Origin: Candidatus Omnitrophota bacterium
GTDB taxonomy: Bacteria > Omnitrophota > Gorgyraeia > Zapsychrales > Zapsychraceae
Length of the DNA: 64,000 nucleotides
Reading direction: 5' to 3'
Assembly (NCBI GenBank): GCA_020632495.1
Contig: JACKFL010000005.1
Span: forward strand, 1,612,001 to 1,676,000
Under the pieces are notes generated by a model. That model saw nothing but the letters and a program-made list of their open reading frames with translations, made no database searches and was not told the DNA's origin. The position numbers and the translations under genes were made by a program. Positions 44,247-53,063 of this stretch are shown here, piece by piece. The stretch's first letter is position 1. Every line of letters starts with the position of its first letter.

Positions 44247-45311
44247 TTGAAGACAGAAATACTCACCTTACATCCCGAGTTTCCCGAACCGGCCGCGATT
44301 TCCAAGGGGGCGTCGATCATCCGTAATGGCGGTTTGGTCGTGTTCCCCACGGAAACTGTCTACGGAATAGCTGCTGATTTTGCCAATCCCGATGCCGTTG
44401 CCCGTCTGCGCAAGGTCAAGAACCGCGCTGCGGACAAACCGCTGACGATCATGATTTCCCAGCCGGAGCTCATTTCCAATTACACACGTTCCCACAAAAC
44501 GTTGCTCTACAAACTCATTTACAGGTATTGGCCCGGCCCGTTGACCGTTGTCGTCGAATCGCGGGATCCGGGGCGCACCGTGGGTGTACGGGTCCCTGAC
44601 CATGAGATCGCCCGCCGCCTGGTCGCCGAGGTCCAGACTCCGGTGGCGGTTCCGTCGGCGAATCTGGAAGGGAAACCGGCGCCGCGCACGTTGCAGGAGG
44701 CCCTGGTCGACCTGGACGGACAGGTGGACTTGGCGATTGACGGCGGTGAGACGGAATACGGCCAGGGGTCAACGGTGGTGGATGTCACCTCGGATCAGCT
44801 GAAGGTCCTGCGTGAAGGTGTGATTCCGGCGGCAGAAATTCAGAAAATGAACGGGCTGAAAACCATTTTGTTCGTGTGTACCGGCAACAGCTGCCGGTCG
44901 GTGATGGCGCATTATCTGTTGCAACACCTGGTGCGGGATAAACCGTATATTGAAGTCTGCTCGGCGGGGACCAGTGTCTTCCTGCAGTCCAAGGCGAGCG
45001 CGGACACGCTGATGGTTTTGGGGGAAAAAGGCATCGACGCCAGCGGGCATCTGTCACAGCCGATCAATACCATCCTGCTGCGCAAGGCGGACCTCATTTT
45101 TGTCATGACCCGCGCCCATCGCCAACAGGTTTTGGAAAGGATGCCTGAGGTAGAAAAGCGTGTGTATTTGCTGAAGGAATTTGCCGCCGAGCCGGGCAGT
45201 CTTTTGGCGGACCTGGATATTCCGGACCCGATCGGACGGGACCGGAGTGAATATCAATTTTGTATGAGTGTGATCGAGCAGGCCGTTCAGAAGGTCGTCG
45301 GTTTATTGTAG
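44247..45311 (+). CDS. Fusion of threonylcarbamoyl-AMP synthase (TsaC/YrdC) and low-molecular-weight protein phosphatase
   Basis: Of 354 residues from a TTG at 44247 with AAGG 6 bases upstream; no better start is available. Residues 1-~197 are a YrdC/TsaC domain (GGLVVFPTETVYGIAADF, ADKPLTIMI, RYWPGPLTVV, VPSANLEGKPAP), which makes threonylcarbamoyl-AMP for the t6A modification of ANN-reading tRNAs. Residues ~206-354 are a low-Mr phosphatase: P-loop C211-T-G-N-S-C216-R-S and general acid D327 in DIPDPIGRD. In B. subtilis the separate genes ywlC (TsaC) and ywlE (protein arginine phosphatase) lie together next to ywlF (rpiB) and glyA, the same order as here. TG rather than TL after the P-loop cysteine leaves tyrosine versus arginine specificity open; YwlE has Thr at this place, to my memory. 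Confidence 0.93.
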   Translation: MKTEILTLHPEFPEPAAISKGASIIRNGGLVVFPTETVYGIAADFANPDAVARLRKVKNRAADKPLTIMISQPELISNYTRSHKTLLYKLIYRYWPGPLTVVVESRDPGRTVGVRVPDHEIARRLVAEVQTPVAVPSANLEGKPAPRTLQEALVDLDGQVDLAIDGGETEYGQGSTVVDVTSDQLKVLREGVIPAAEIQKMNGLKTILFVCTGNSCRSVMAHYLLQHLVRDKPYIEVCSAGTSVFLQSKASADTLMVLGEKGIDASGHLSQPINTILLRKADLIFVMTRAHRQQVLERMPEVEKRVYLLKEFAAEPGSLLADLDIPDPIGRDRSEYQFCMSVIEQAVQKVVGLL

Positions 45312-45333
45312 GCATCAGGATAAGGAGTTGGCT

Positions 45334-45795
45334 GTGAAGGTATATATCGGGGCGGACCACCGCGGGATCGATTTTAAGAGTACCATCAAGACCATCGTCG
45401 GTGAGTTGGGCTACGCGGTGGAGGACGTCGGAACCAATTCCACGGCAAGTTGTGACTATCCCGTCATTGCCCAGAAAGTCGCCCGCGGCGTACTGTCCGC
45501 GGAAGGAAACCGGGGAATCCTGGTGTGTATGTCCGGGATCGGGCAATCGATCGCGGCCAACAAGGTGGATGGAATTCGCGCGGCCCTTTGCTATAATACC
45601 GAAGCGGCGCGTCTCTCCCGGGAACACAACAACGCCAATGTCCTGGTTCTCAGTTCCAAGTTCGTCGACCCCGATGAACTGCCTGAACTCATCCGGATAT
45701 GGCTGACCACCCCGTTCGAGGGCGGACGGCACGAGCGGCGCATCAATCTGATCCGTGATATGGAACAGGGAAAGGTACTAAACAGCAACCCATGA
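45334..45795 (+). CDS. rpiB: Ribose-5-phosphate isomerase B
   Basis: Of 153 residues from a GTG at 45334, placed 6 bases after AAGGAG; an earlier TTG at 45328 is too close to that site. RpiB/LacAB family: VYIGADHRGIDFK, DVGTNSTASCDYPVIA, GILVCMSGIGQSIAANKVDGIRAALC. It interconverts ribose 5-phosphate and ribulose 5-phosphate, supplying PRPP for the purine pathway encoded upstream. The usual CGTGIG reads CMSGIG here; the cysteine is kept. Overlaps glyA by ATGA. Confidence 0.94.
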   Translation: MKVYIGADHRGIDFKSTIKTIVGELGYAVEDVGTNSTASCDYPVIAQKVARGVLSAEGNRGILVCMSGIGQSIAANKVDGIRAALCYNTEAARLSREHNNANVLVLSSKFVDPDELPELIRIWLTTPFEGGRHERRINLIRDMEQGKVLNSNP

Positions 45796-47069
45796 GTACG
45801 ACAGTAGAGAAGAGGCAAGTCATGAAGCATATCCAGGAAACAGATCCCGAGGTTTATGAGGCGCTCTGTCACGAACTGAAACGTCAGCGCGACAATCTTG
45901 AATTAATCGCATCGGAAAATATCACATCCCTCGCGGTCATGGAAGCCCAGGGCTCGGTTATGACCAACAAGTATGCCGAGGGTTATCCCCACAAACGATA
46001 TTACGACGGTTGCGAATACGTGGACGTCGTCGAAGAGCTGGCGATCGCCCGGGCAAAGGAATTGTACGGGGCCGAGCATGTCAATGTGCAGCCGCACTCG
46101 GGCTCCCAGGCGAACGCGGCGGTCTACCTGGCGGCGCTTGAATACGGCGACACGGTGCTGGCGTTGGACTTAGCCAGCGGCGGGCATCTGACTCACGGAT
46201 TGAAGATCAATTTTTCCGGGCTCTCATATAATTTTGTGTCGTATCACGTCGACAAAGAAACCGAGCGGTTCGATTATGATGCCATTACCGCGCTGGCCAG
46301 GGAGCACAAACCCAAGATGGTGGTGACCGGCGCGTCGGCCTATCCGCGTATCATCGACTTCAAGAAATTCCGGGAAATAGCCGATTCGGTGGGCGCGCTG
46401 CTGATGGTGGATATGGCGCATATTTCCGGGCTGGTCGCCGCCGGCCTTCACCCCAACCCGGTCCCGTACGCCGACTTTGTGACTACCACCACGCATAAAA
46501 CGCTGCGCGGTCCGCGTTCCGGGATCATCATGTGCCGGGAGGAATGGGCCAAGAAGATCAATTCCCGCATTTTTCCGGGTACCCAGGGCGGTCCGCTGAT
46601 GCACGTCATTGCGGCCAAGGCGATCGCCTTTAAAGAGGCTCTCACCGATGAATTCAAGGAATACCAGCGGCAAGTGGTGAAGAACGCGGCCGTTTTTGCC
46701 GAGGAGTTCAGCCGTCTCGGTTACCGGATCGTATCCGGCGGCACCGACAATCATCTTTTTCTGATGGACCTTCGACCGAAAAATATCAAGGGAAATGAAG
46801 CCGCCGCGGTGCTTGATTCGGTCCGTATTACGGTGAACAAGAATTTAATTCCCTTCGATCCGGAGAAGCCCACGGTGACCAGCGGTCTGCGGATCGGGAC
46901 GCCCACGGTGACTTCGCGCGGGATGAAAGAAGACGATATGCGCGTGATTGCCGGATTGATGGACCGCGCCATGACCAGCCGCGACAACCAGGCGGAACTC
47001 GACGCGGTTGTCCGCGAGGTGGAACAGCTGACGCAAAAATATCCGGTCTATCCCGGACTGGAGTATTAA
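45792..47069 (+). CDS. glyA: Serine hydroxymethyltransferase
   Basis: Of 425 residues from ATG 45792 (overlapping the rpiB stop); an internal ATG at 45822 after GAGG would give the more typical MKHIQETDPEVYEAL start. PLP enzyme turning serine and tetrahydrofolate into glycine and methylene-THF, both needed by PurD and by folate-dependent purine steps. Visible: LELIASENITS, NKYAEGYPHKRYYDGCEYVD, VDMAHISGLVAAG and the PLP lysine in VTTTTHKTLRGPRSG. Confidence 0.97.
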   Translation: MSTTVEKRQVMKHIQETDPEVYEALCHELKRQRDNLELIASENITSLAVMEAQGSVMTNKYAEGYPHKRYYDGCEYVDVVEELAIARAKELYGAEHVNVQPHSGSQANAAVYLAALEYGDTVLALDLASGGHLTHGLKINFSGLSYNFVSYHVDKETERFDYDAITALAREHKPKMVVTGASAYPRIIDFKKFREIADSVGALLMVDMAHISGLVAAGLHPNPVPYADFVTTTTHKTLRGPRSGIIMCREEWAKKINSRIFPGTQGGPLMHVIAAKAIAFKEALTDEFKEYQRQVVKNAAVFAEEFSRLGYRIVSGGTDNHLFLMDLRPKNIKGNEAAAVLDSVRITVNKNLIPFDPEKPTVTSGLRIGTPTVTSRGMKEDDMRVIAGLMDRAMTSRDNQAELDAVVREVEQLTQKYPVYPGLEY

Positions 47070-47079
47070 GGATCGCATA

Positions 47080-47568
47080 GTGAAGTGCCCGTCCTGCAAC
47101 TACAAGGAAACCAAGGTGATTGATTCCCGTCTCAGCGGAGAGGGGAATTCGGTTCGTCGCCGCCGCGAATGTCTGAAATGTCAGCACCGTTTCACGACGT
47201 ATGAATTCGTCGAGCAGGTTCCGTTAATGGTCATTAAACGGGACGGCCGCCGGCAGCCGTTTGACCGCAAGAGAATCATCTCCGGCCTCTTAAAGGCCTG
47301 TGAGAAGCGGCCGGTTAGTATCGATACCATCGAAGATCTGGTGAATGAAGTCGAACGGTACGTACAAAAGAACTTCGACCGTGAGGTTCACACACAGGAC
47401 ATCGGTGAAATCATGATGGAAAAACTGGCGCGGCTTGATGAGGTCGCCTATGTGCGTTTCGCATCGGTTTACCGCCAGTTCCGTGACGTTAATCAATTCA
47501 TGCAGGAGTTGAAGGGGATGCTGGACAAAGAAAAGATCGGCAAATCCGCCAAGACGTCATCCGATTAA
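47080..47568 (+). CDS. nrdR: Transcriptional repressor NrdR
   Basis: Of 162 residues from GTG 47080 (AAGGA upstream). N-terminal zinc ribbon C3, C6, C31, C34, then an ATP-cone domain (LMVIKRDGRRQPFDRKRIISGLLKACEKRPVS). It senses ATP/dATP and represses ribonucleotide reductase genes at NrdR boxes. Follows glyA by 10 bases, a common association. No nrd genes are in the window. Confidence 0.96.
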   Translation: MKCPSCNYKETKVIDSRLSGEGNSVRRRRECLKCQHRFTTYEFVEQVPLMVIKRDGRRQPFDRKRIISGLLKACEKRPVSIDTIEDLVNEVERYVQKNFDREVHTQDIGEIMMEKLARLDEVAYVRFASVYRQFRDVNQFMQELKGMLDKEKIGKSAKTSSD

Positions 47569-47591
47569 TCAACGACCGTAAAGAAGGTTTT

Positions 47592-47996
47592 ATGATACAA
47601 GTTGAACTCAGCAAAATTATTATCGATGAAAAACGACAGGATCAGATCATCGTTCTCAAGGAAAAAGAAGGGGAGCGCCAATTTCCGATCGTGATCGGTT
47701 TTCTGGAGGCCTCCAGTATCAAAATGAAGCTGTCCGGAGTGATTCCCCCGCGGCCGATGACGCATGATTTGCTGGCCTCCGTGATTGAGAATCTCGGCGC
47801 AAAACTCAACAGTCTGATCATCGATAAAATGCACAACAATACGTTTCATGCCAAATTGGAACTGAAGACCAAAACCGGCAAAAAAATCCTGGTCGACTCG
47901 CGTCCCTCCGACGGAGTGGCGCTCGCGGTGCGGACCGGAGCCGAGATTTACGTAGCCGAAGACGTGATCAAACAGGCGGTCATCTTCAAGAACTGA
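47592..47996 (+). CDS. BFN-domain (bifunctional nuclease family, DUF151) protein
   Basis: Of 134 residues, a complete single BFN domain: VILKEKEGERQFPIVIGFLEASSIKMKLSGVIPPRPMTHDLLASVIENLGA, then SRPSDGVALAVRTGAEIYVAEDV. Relatives in plants have been reported as nucleases; the role in bacteria is not settled. It starts 23 bases after nrdR. Confidence 0.88.
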   Translation: MIQVELSKIIIDEKRQDQIIVLKEKEGERQFPIVIGFLEASSIKMKLSGVIPPRPMTHDLLASVIENLGAKLNSLIIDKMHNNTFHAKLELKTKTGKKILVDSRPSDGVALAVRTGAEIYVAEDVIKQAVIFKN

Positions 47997-48081
47997 GACC
48001 GGCCCGCAATCGATATCTGTCAGAGTAGCGCGTTGAAGCGCGGATCGATGTCCGGCTTTACCCGCTGCTCTTTTTTTTGCC

Positions 48082-49512
48082 ATGAACCTATTAGCTGAAT
48101 ATCCAGTCCTTAAGACGTTACAGGCTCTTGCCAAGAAGCGCCGTCTGCAGGTGCATCTGGTAGGCGGGTGCCTGCGTGACTATTTACTCAAACGGCCGCT
48201 GAATGATTTGGACTTTGCCGTCGACCGCAGGCCTCTGGTGCTGGCCGAGGCGTTTGCCCGGGAGATTCACGGTAAGTATATCCTCCTGGATGAAGATCAT
48301 CAGTGCGCGCGGGTGGCCAAGAAGACGGGCGGCCGGCTATTTACCTATGATTTCGCCGGTTACCGGGGGGAGGATCTTGCCGCCGACCTCGGCTTGCGCG
48401 ATTTTACTATCAATACTCTGGCTGTCGATCTGAACGCCTTGACGGAGGGCGATGATTTGGAGGATCAAATCATCGATGTTAATCGCGCCCGGAAGGACAT
48501 TGCAGACCGGCGCATCAAGCGGACATCCATACGCTCGCTTACGGATGATCCGCTGCGGATGATGCGCGCCTTCAGTCTGAAGGCGAATCTCGGCTTTAAG
48601 ATTGAACTGAAGACTTTGAATCAAATCCGCAAGGAAAAGGACCGCATCCGCGACGTATCGCCGGAACGAGTGCGTGAGGAATTTTTTAAAGTCCTTGAGT
48701 CATCCAAGACCGCGGAAATTCTCAAGGCGATGGACCGCGTGGGCCTTTTGGAGCGTGTGATTCCGCAGGTGCGCGTGATGTTTGAATGCCGACAGGGCGG
48801 TTATCATCATCTGGACGTGTGGCCGCATTCGCTTGAGGTCGTCCGTCAGCTGGATATACTGATCGCCAAGGTCGATAATCCGGAACTTCAGGTTTATCTC
48901 GATGAGACCGTCGGCGGCGGACATACCCGCCGCGCGCTCATCAAGCTGGCCGGGTTGTTGCATGATATCGGTAAGCCGGATACACGCAAGCGCGTAGGCG
49001 AGCGGCTCACGTTCCACGGACATGAGCATGTCGGGCGGCGCATCGCGACGGCGGTATGCCGGATGTTGAAACTTTCAACCCACGAACGGCATAGTGTCGA
49101 GGATATGGTTCAGTGGCACATGCGGCCGGGTTACATCTCCAATTACAAACGGCCGAGCCCGCGCATGCTGTACCGATATTTTCGCGATACGGACGAGGAG
49201 GCGGCGGCGATTGCGCTGTTGTCGTGGGCGGATCAACGTTCGACGCGCGGGCCGCTGACCACCGAAGATGACCAGCGGCATCATGAGGCGATATGTCTTC
49301 AACTGATTGAAGAGTTTCTTCATAAGCAAAAAGAAGAGCCGTACGTTCCGTTGGTAAACGGACACGACATTATGAAGGCCTTGAAGATGACCGGTTCGCC
49401 CTTGGTCGGCGAAATCCTGGCGCAGATTCAGGAGCGGCATTCACTCGGAAAAATCAAGACCAAAACCGAGGCCATAGCACTGGCCAAGAAAATAGCAAAG
49501 GACGCAGCATGA
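48082..49512 (+). CDS. CCA tRNA nucleotidyltransferase with HD domain
   Basis: Of 476 residues. Class II nucleotidyltransferase head: HLVGGCLRDYLLKRPLNDLDFAV (metal-binding DLD), RDFTINTLAVDL, LTDDPLRMMRAFSLKANLGF, then an HD phosphohydrolase domain (HHLDVWPHSLEVV, AGLLHDIGKPDTRKR, HEHVG). It adds or repairs the 3' CCA of tRNAs; both tRNA genes in this window lack encoded CCA. A poly(A) polymerase or split CC/A-adding activity cannot be excluded by eye. No ribosome site; a run of eight T lies just before the ATG. Confidence 0.9.
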   Translation: MNLLAEYPVLKTLQALAKKRRLQVHLVGGCLRDYLLKRPLNDLDFAVDRRPLVLAEAFAREIHGKYILLDEDHQCARVAKKTGGRLFTYDFAGYRGEDLAADLGLRDFTINTLAVDLNALTEGDDLEDQIIDVNRARKDIADRRIKRTSIRSLTDDPLRMMRAFSLKANLGFKIELKTLNQIRKEKDRIRDVSPERVREEFFKVLESSKTAEILKAMDRVGLLERVIPQVRVMFECRQGGYHHLDVWPHSLEVVRQLDILIAKVDNPELQVYLDETVGGGHTRRALIKLAGLLHDIGKPDTRKRVGERLTFHGHEHVGRRIATAVCRMLKLSTHERHSVEDMVQWHMRPGYISNYKRPSPRMLYRYFRDTDEEAAAIALLSWADQRSTRGPLTTEDDQRHHEAICLQLIEEFLHKQKEEPYVPLVNGHDIMKALKMTGSPLVGEILAQIQERHSLGKIKTKTEAIALAKKIAKDAA

Positions 49513-50267
49513 ATTTACGCGGAACCGAGATCACGTTCGCTCTAAAGGAAGGAACCACGGACAAGAAAGCCTCCCCCATGGAGGGCCCGGAGCTGGTTAA
49601 GGCCCAAGGCCCGGTTCGCGACCGGGTGCGGGATATCCTGCGGCGCGCCGCCGAGCGCGAGGAAAAATTATTTGAAATGTCCGGTCTCGACAACCGTTAC
49701 CCCGATTTTCCCGTCGGAGGCGTGGCCCGCATCGTCGCCCAGGAGATACGCCGGATTCTTAAGGCCGGTGACAGCGGTCTGGAGCATATCGTCATTAACG
49801 TCGACGGAGGACAAAATTTGGAGGAGTATCAGGATACATTCGAAGGATACATAAAGCATCTGGAAATCGATCTGGGACGGGAGCCGTATCATACCGTGGA
49901 TCTGATTATCGAGCGTCCGGAGGGTCTGGTGGTGATCGAGCGGTCCAATCCGCCGTACGGATGGGCGTTGCCGGGCGGATTTATCGATCCGGGAGAGGAT
50001 GCCCAGACCGCGGCGCGGCGGGAGGCGAAGGAGGAGACCAATTTGGATCTCGGCGGCCTGCGAGAATTCAGGGTGTATGATCAGCCCGGACGCGACCCGC
50101 GCTTTGAGACCTCCACGACGGTCTTTATCGGGACGGGCATGGGCGATCCGCGCAGCGGCGACGACGCCCAGGCGCTCAAGATCATTGCCTTTCACGACCT
50201 GTTGGGAGCGGACTTCGCCTTTGATCACGGGCGTATCGTCAGCGATTATATCGCCACGGAACGTTAG
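49509..50267 (+). CDS. Nudix hydrolase
   Basis: Of 252 residues. The Nudix box runs 157-180: G157-x5-E163-x7-R171-E172-AK-E175-E176, complete. The C-terminal ~125 residues thus form the Nudix domain (LPGGFIDPGEDA; HTVDLIIERPEGLVVIERSNPPYGWA resembles ADP-ribose/NMN-type members). The N-terminal ~125 residues are an unrecognised charged domain. ATGA overlap with the CCA enzyme. Substrate unknown. Confidence 0.9.
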   Translation: MNLRGTEITFALKEGTTDKKASPMEGPELVKAQGPVRDRVRDILRRAAEREEKLFEMSGLDNRYPDFPVGGVARIVAQEIRRILKAGDSGLEHIVINVDGGQNLEEYQDTFEGYIKHLEIDLGREPYHTVDLIIERPEGLVVIERSNPPYGWALPGGFIDPGEDAQTAARREAKEETNLDLGGLREFRVYDQPGRDPRFETSTTVFIGTGMGDPRSGDDAQALKIIAFHDLLGADFAFDHGRIVSDYIATER

Positions 50268-50276
50268 GGGGCAGAG

Positions 50277-50867
50277 ATGGACAAATTCTGGGCGTGGTGG
50301 GCCCTGGTGTTTTACATTTTACCGGTCTTTATCTCAATCCCGCTGATCCGCCGCCGGCGGCGGGGTGTCAATTACCTCCTGACCGGTGTTGCGCTGCGTT
50401 ACGACGGGGCCGTGAAGTCGATTATCGGTGTTCCTTACTACGTCGGATTTGACCTGGACGGGATACCGGTCAGCCTGAGCCTGTCTCACCCCGGCAGGAG
50501 ATCTCCCGCCCAAACCTCCCTGGCCGTCGAGATGGATTCACCGTTCGCGGTGGAGGTTGGCATCGGGCCGGGGGACGGGCCGCCCGCCTCCGGCACACGC
50601 TGGGGGCCACAAGATATTGACGTCATCCGGCCCGAATTCGATGCGGAGTTCATCGTCCGGGGGCCGGAAAGAGATCCGGTTCTTCGATTTCTCACCGAAG
50701 ACCTCCAGTCCCTGTTCCTGAAATGGCGGCGTCAACGCGTCACGCTTTCCGTAAAGAATAAATCATTGCGCTTAACTGTCTTTGAGCTTATCGACGAGGA
50801 CGAGCGTCTGGATGAGTTTATATCCGATGCCCGTACGGTAATAATGAGGGCCTCCGGTCGCGGCTGA
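50277..50867 (+). CDS. Membrane-anchored protein of unknown function
   Basis: Of 196 residues. One N-terminal helix (WAWWALVFYILPVFISIPLI) followed by RRRRRG, so the remaining ~165 residues should lie in the cytoplasm by the positive-inside rule. The soluble part is beta-rich (GVALRYDGAVKSIIGVPYYVGFDLDGIPVSLSLSHPG). No family recognised. It lies 9 bases after the Nudix gene. Confidence 0.65.
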   Translation: MDKFWAWWALVFYILPVFISIPLIRRRRRGVNYLLTGVALRYDGAVKSIIGVPYYVGFDLDGIPVSLSLSHPGRRSPAQTSLAVEMDSPFAVEVGIGPGDGPPASGTRWGPQDIDVIRPEFDAEFIVRGPERDPVLRFLTEDLQSLFLKWRRQRVTLSVKNKSLRLTVFELIDEDERLDEFISDARTVIMRASGRG

Positions 50868-50886
50868 GCCCCGACAGGATGATCAT

Positions 50887-50914
50887 TTGCCTGTCGACAT
50901 GATTCGGGTATACT
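50887..50914 (+). promoter_or_regulatory. Promoter upstream of a small membrane protein
   Basis: TTGCCT (50887-50892), 16-base spacer, TATACT (50909-50914). It follows the unknown gene ending at 50867 and lies 32 bases before the next ATG. Confidence 0.55.
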
Positions 50915-50946
50915 ATTAGGAATCCGCTAAACACTTGGGTGAAGAT

Positions 50947-51312
50947 ATGTGGCGAAAAGTATTGATGGCGATATGTTTTTTCTTTTTGATGAACGGACCG
51001 GCCTGGGCCTCGATTACGCAGAAGATTGTTTTACCCCGTACGATTCTTGTCTATGCCCTGGTCCTGGGTCTGATCGGATTTACCCTGAATGTGTTTTTCC
51101 CCCGCTTTGTTTTTCTGACGGTGGTGCTCACCATCCTGTGTTCTTCCCGGGCGATCCTGGTTTGTAATGATCCCTTCGTAGGCCGCGACTTGATGATTCA
51201 GTACGGGGGGCGCTACGAACTCTACGCGGTCGGTGAAATTCTGGTCATTTTGGTCGCCAATTTCGTGGGCTCAATCTTCGGGAACTTTCGGGAGAAAAAC
51301 ACGATCGATTAG
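50947..51312 (+). CDS. Small multi-helix membrane protein
   Basis: Of 121 residues from ATG 50947; a TTG four codons upstream is possible. Signal-like first helix (VLMAICFFFLMNGPAWA), then two or three helices (TILVYALVLGLIGFTLNVFFPRFVFLTVVLTILCSSRAILV and YAVGEILVILVANFVGSIFG). No family recognised. It has its own promoter just upstream. Confidence 0.65.
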   Translation: MWRKVLMAICFFFLMNGPAWASITQKIVLPRTILVYALVLGLIGFTLNVFFPRFVFLTVVLTILCSSRAILVCNDPFVGRDLMIQYGGRYELYAVGEILVILVANFVGSIFGNFREKNTID

Positions 51313-51324
51313 CAACGCGATACT

Positions 51325-51432
51325 ATGCCGGAGGTCATGATCCGGCTGGCCAAGATTGACTATCGGGACCTGTTGTGTCATGCTGATGACTTCAGCGAGG
51401 ATGGTCATCCGTACGGTGAGCTGACTGATTAA
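51325..51432 (+). CDS. Possible 35-residue small ORF
   Basis: ATG CCG GAG... to TAA, giving MPEVMIRLAKIDYRDLLCHA plus a short acidic tail. No ribosome site is visible and nothing is recognised. It fills most of the gap between two membrane-protein genes; listed as a weak candidate only. Confidence 0.2.
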   Translation: MPEVMIRLAKIDYRDLLCHADDFSEDGHPYGELTD

Positions 51433-51446
51433 CCCCAAATTGAGCC

Positions 51447-52049
51447 ATGTCCCGAGAAATCCTGATCCTCTGCGGCGTGATTCTGATCGGCGTCGCGGTA
51501 TATAATCATATCTACAACAGCTGGGAATATCACGGTCCCGGAATGCTGGTCGTCGAGGAGCCGGTGCAGCGGAAAATCCGCCAGGAACCGATCCTGGTCC
51601 AGGATTTCAAGATTGTCCCGAAGGCCGAATTCCGGATCAAGGCGCGGGTACTTGCCAAGCAAAACTATAAGCTCGGAATCGAAGCGAAACTGTCACCGAT
51701 GGACCTCGTCTTGGGATGGGGGCCGATGTCGGATGACGATGTCCTCAGTCAGGTCAAGATTACGCAGGACGACCGCTGGTACTTTGTTAATTATAACCGC
51801 GCCCCGCCGATTCCTCACCGCCAACTCCTGCGCCATAGCGGCAACATGCATATGCTGCCGGCGAGTGAAGAGATTTTCAAGGAACTGAACCGCGTCGGAC
51901 GTGGTCAGGTGGTCGAGATAGCCGGTTATCTGGTCAACGTTTACCGGAAAGACGGGTGGAAGTGGTACACATCGCTGAGTCGCAATGACACCGGAGCCGG
52001 CTCATGTGAAGTGGTCTGGGTGGAGGAGTTCGAGATCCTCGATCAGTAA
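51447..52049 (+). CDS. Membrane-anchored protein with conserved-looking soluble domain
   Basis: Of 200 residues. N-terminal anchor (ILILCGVILIGVAVYNHIY), then a soluble domain with FKIVPKAEFRIKARVLAKQNY, LSPMDLVLGWGPMSDDDVL, HMLPASEEIFKELNRVGRGQVVEIAGYLVNV and NDTGAGSCEVVWVEEF. The phrase order suggests a compact beta-barrel domain, but I cannot name a family or function. Probably periplasmic. Confidence 0.68.
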   Translation: MSREILILCGVILIGVAVYNHIYNSWEYHGPGMLVVEEPVQRKIRQEPILVQDFKIVPKAEFRIKARVLAKQNYKLGIEAKLSPMDLVLGWGPMSDDDVLSQVKITQDDRWYFVNYNRAPPIPHRQLLRHSGNMHMLPASEEIFKELNRVGRGQVVEIAGYLVNVYRKDGWKWYTSLSRNDTGAGSCEVVWVEEFEILDQ

Positions 52050-52085
52050 CAACCGACCGAATTGGGGAAGAGAGGGAAGGAAGAA

Positions 52086-52466
52086 ATGGTTGAGCAAAAG
52101 AATGTCCTGGGCACCCGGCTGCAGCCGTGCTGCAAGTTTCCGATGACCGGTTTTTACCGCGACGGATACTGCCGTACCGGACCGGAAGATTTCGGGCGGC
52201 ATACCGTTTGTGTCCGGATCAATGAGGAGTTCCTGTCCTTCTCTAAAGCGGTCGGAAACGATCTGAGCACGCCCCATCCGGAAATGGATTTTCCCGGGCT
52301 GATTCCCGGTGACCAATGGTGCGTGTGCGTTCTGCGCTGGAAGGAAGCCTATGAAGCGGGTATGGCCCCGCAAGTGGTGCTGGAAGCTACTCACGAAGCG
52401 GCACTTGCGCACGTGCCGCTGGATTGGCTGCAGGAGCACGCCGCGGACCAAAACCAGCAAATTTAA
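52086..52466 (+). CDS. DUF2237 family protein
   Basis: Of 126 residues from ATG 52086 (GGAAGGAAGAA upstream). Nearly full-length DUF2237: NVLGTRLQPCCKFPMTGFYRDGYCRTGPEDFGRHTVCVRINEEFLSFSKAVGNDLSTP and PGDQWCVCVLRWKEAYEAGMAPQVVLEATHEAAL. The family is widespread, cytoplasmic, with conserved cysteines, and has no known function. Confidence 0.85.
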   Translation: MVEQKNVLGTRLQPCCKFPMTGFYRDGYCRTGPEDFGRHTVCVRINEEFLSFSKAVGNDLSTPHPEMDFPGLIPGDQWCVCVLRWKEAYEAGMAPQVVLEATHEAALAHVPLDWLQEHAADQNQQI

Positions 52467-52477
52467 GCGGAGGTCCC

Positions 52478-52840
52478 ATGGCCTGTCAGGTTGAACCGGA
52501 TGATAAAAAGAAGTACCTCAGTGATGTGGGTGAGGGGCTGGTTCGGCGGCACGGAAAGAAGAAATACTATCCGCCGTCTGAAGTGCGCCGGGTTTCCCGT
52601 GAACTGGGGTACGCAATTGATTGGGAGTGTTGGGCTTACTGCTTCTTTACCAGCGAAGAGGATTTTAGGGCCCTGCATGAAGCCGCGGGAGTGGTCTGCG
52701 ACTACGCGGCCATGAAGGCCCAGGCTGTGGCCGAATTGGTCGGCACGCCGTCTGTCGATTGGTTTCAGGTCGACCTGTCCTGGATCGAATGGCCGGATAT
52801 AGACCTTTCGGGAATCTTTGACTGGTTTGACCTTCCCTAA
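52478..52840 (+). CDS. Protein of unknown function, 120 residues
   Basis: ATG 52478 preceded by GCGGAGG. No signal peptide. Helical middle (PPSEVRRVSRELGYAIDWECWAYCFFTSEEDFRALHEAAG) and a Trp/Asp-rich end (WFQVDLSWIEWPDIDLSGIFDWFDLP). No family recognised. It follows DUF2237 by 11 bases, probably in one transcript. Confidence 0.6.
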   Translation: MACQVEPDDKKKYLSDVGEGLVRRHGKKKYYPPSEVRRVSRELGYAIDWECWAYCFFTSEEDFRALHEAAGVVCDYAAMKAQAVAELVGTPSVDWFQVDLSWIEWPDIDLSGIFDWFDLP

Positions 52841-52894
52841 ATGCCGCCGTATCCGACAAATCTTTATGTATTGCTTGTACTTATAAATTTTCAA

Positions 52895-52923
52895 TTGACA
52901 GAGCCGGGAGAATGTCCTATTTT
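52895..52923 (+). promoter_or_regulatory. Sigma-70-type promoter
   Basis: TTGACA (52895-52900), 17-base spacer, TATTTT (52918-52923). A second TTGACA follows at 52932-52937. It lies 140 bases before the ATG at 53064; the leader holds a small inverted repeat AGATCA-GTT-TGATCT (52992-53006). Confidence 0.6.
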
Positions 52924-53063
52924 ATAGGCTTGACAGTTTAGGCGGTGTCCCACGTCGATATCCTTCGCGACATCGCATACGCCATCACGCGAGATCAGTT
53001 TGATCTTCTCAAAAGTTTCAACCGCAACGAGCATTCTAAGATTTGTCCACATTAAGGGTGAAT

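Noticed and set aside
47997..48081. Terminator or regulatory hairpin before the CCA enzyme
   Set aside because: CGCG-TTGAAG-CGCG and a run of eight T exist, but they are 30 bases apart and the stem is too short to call.
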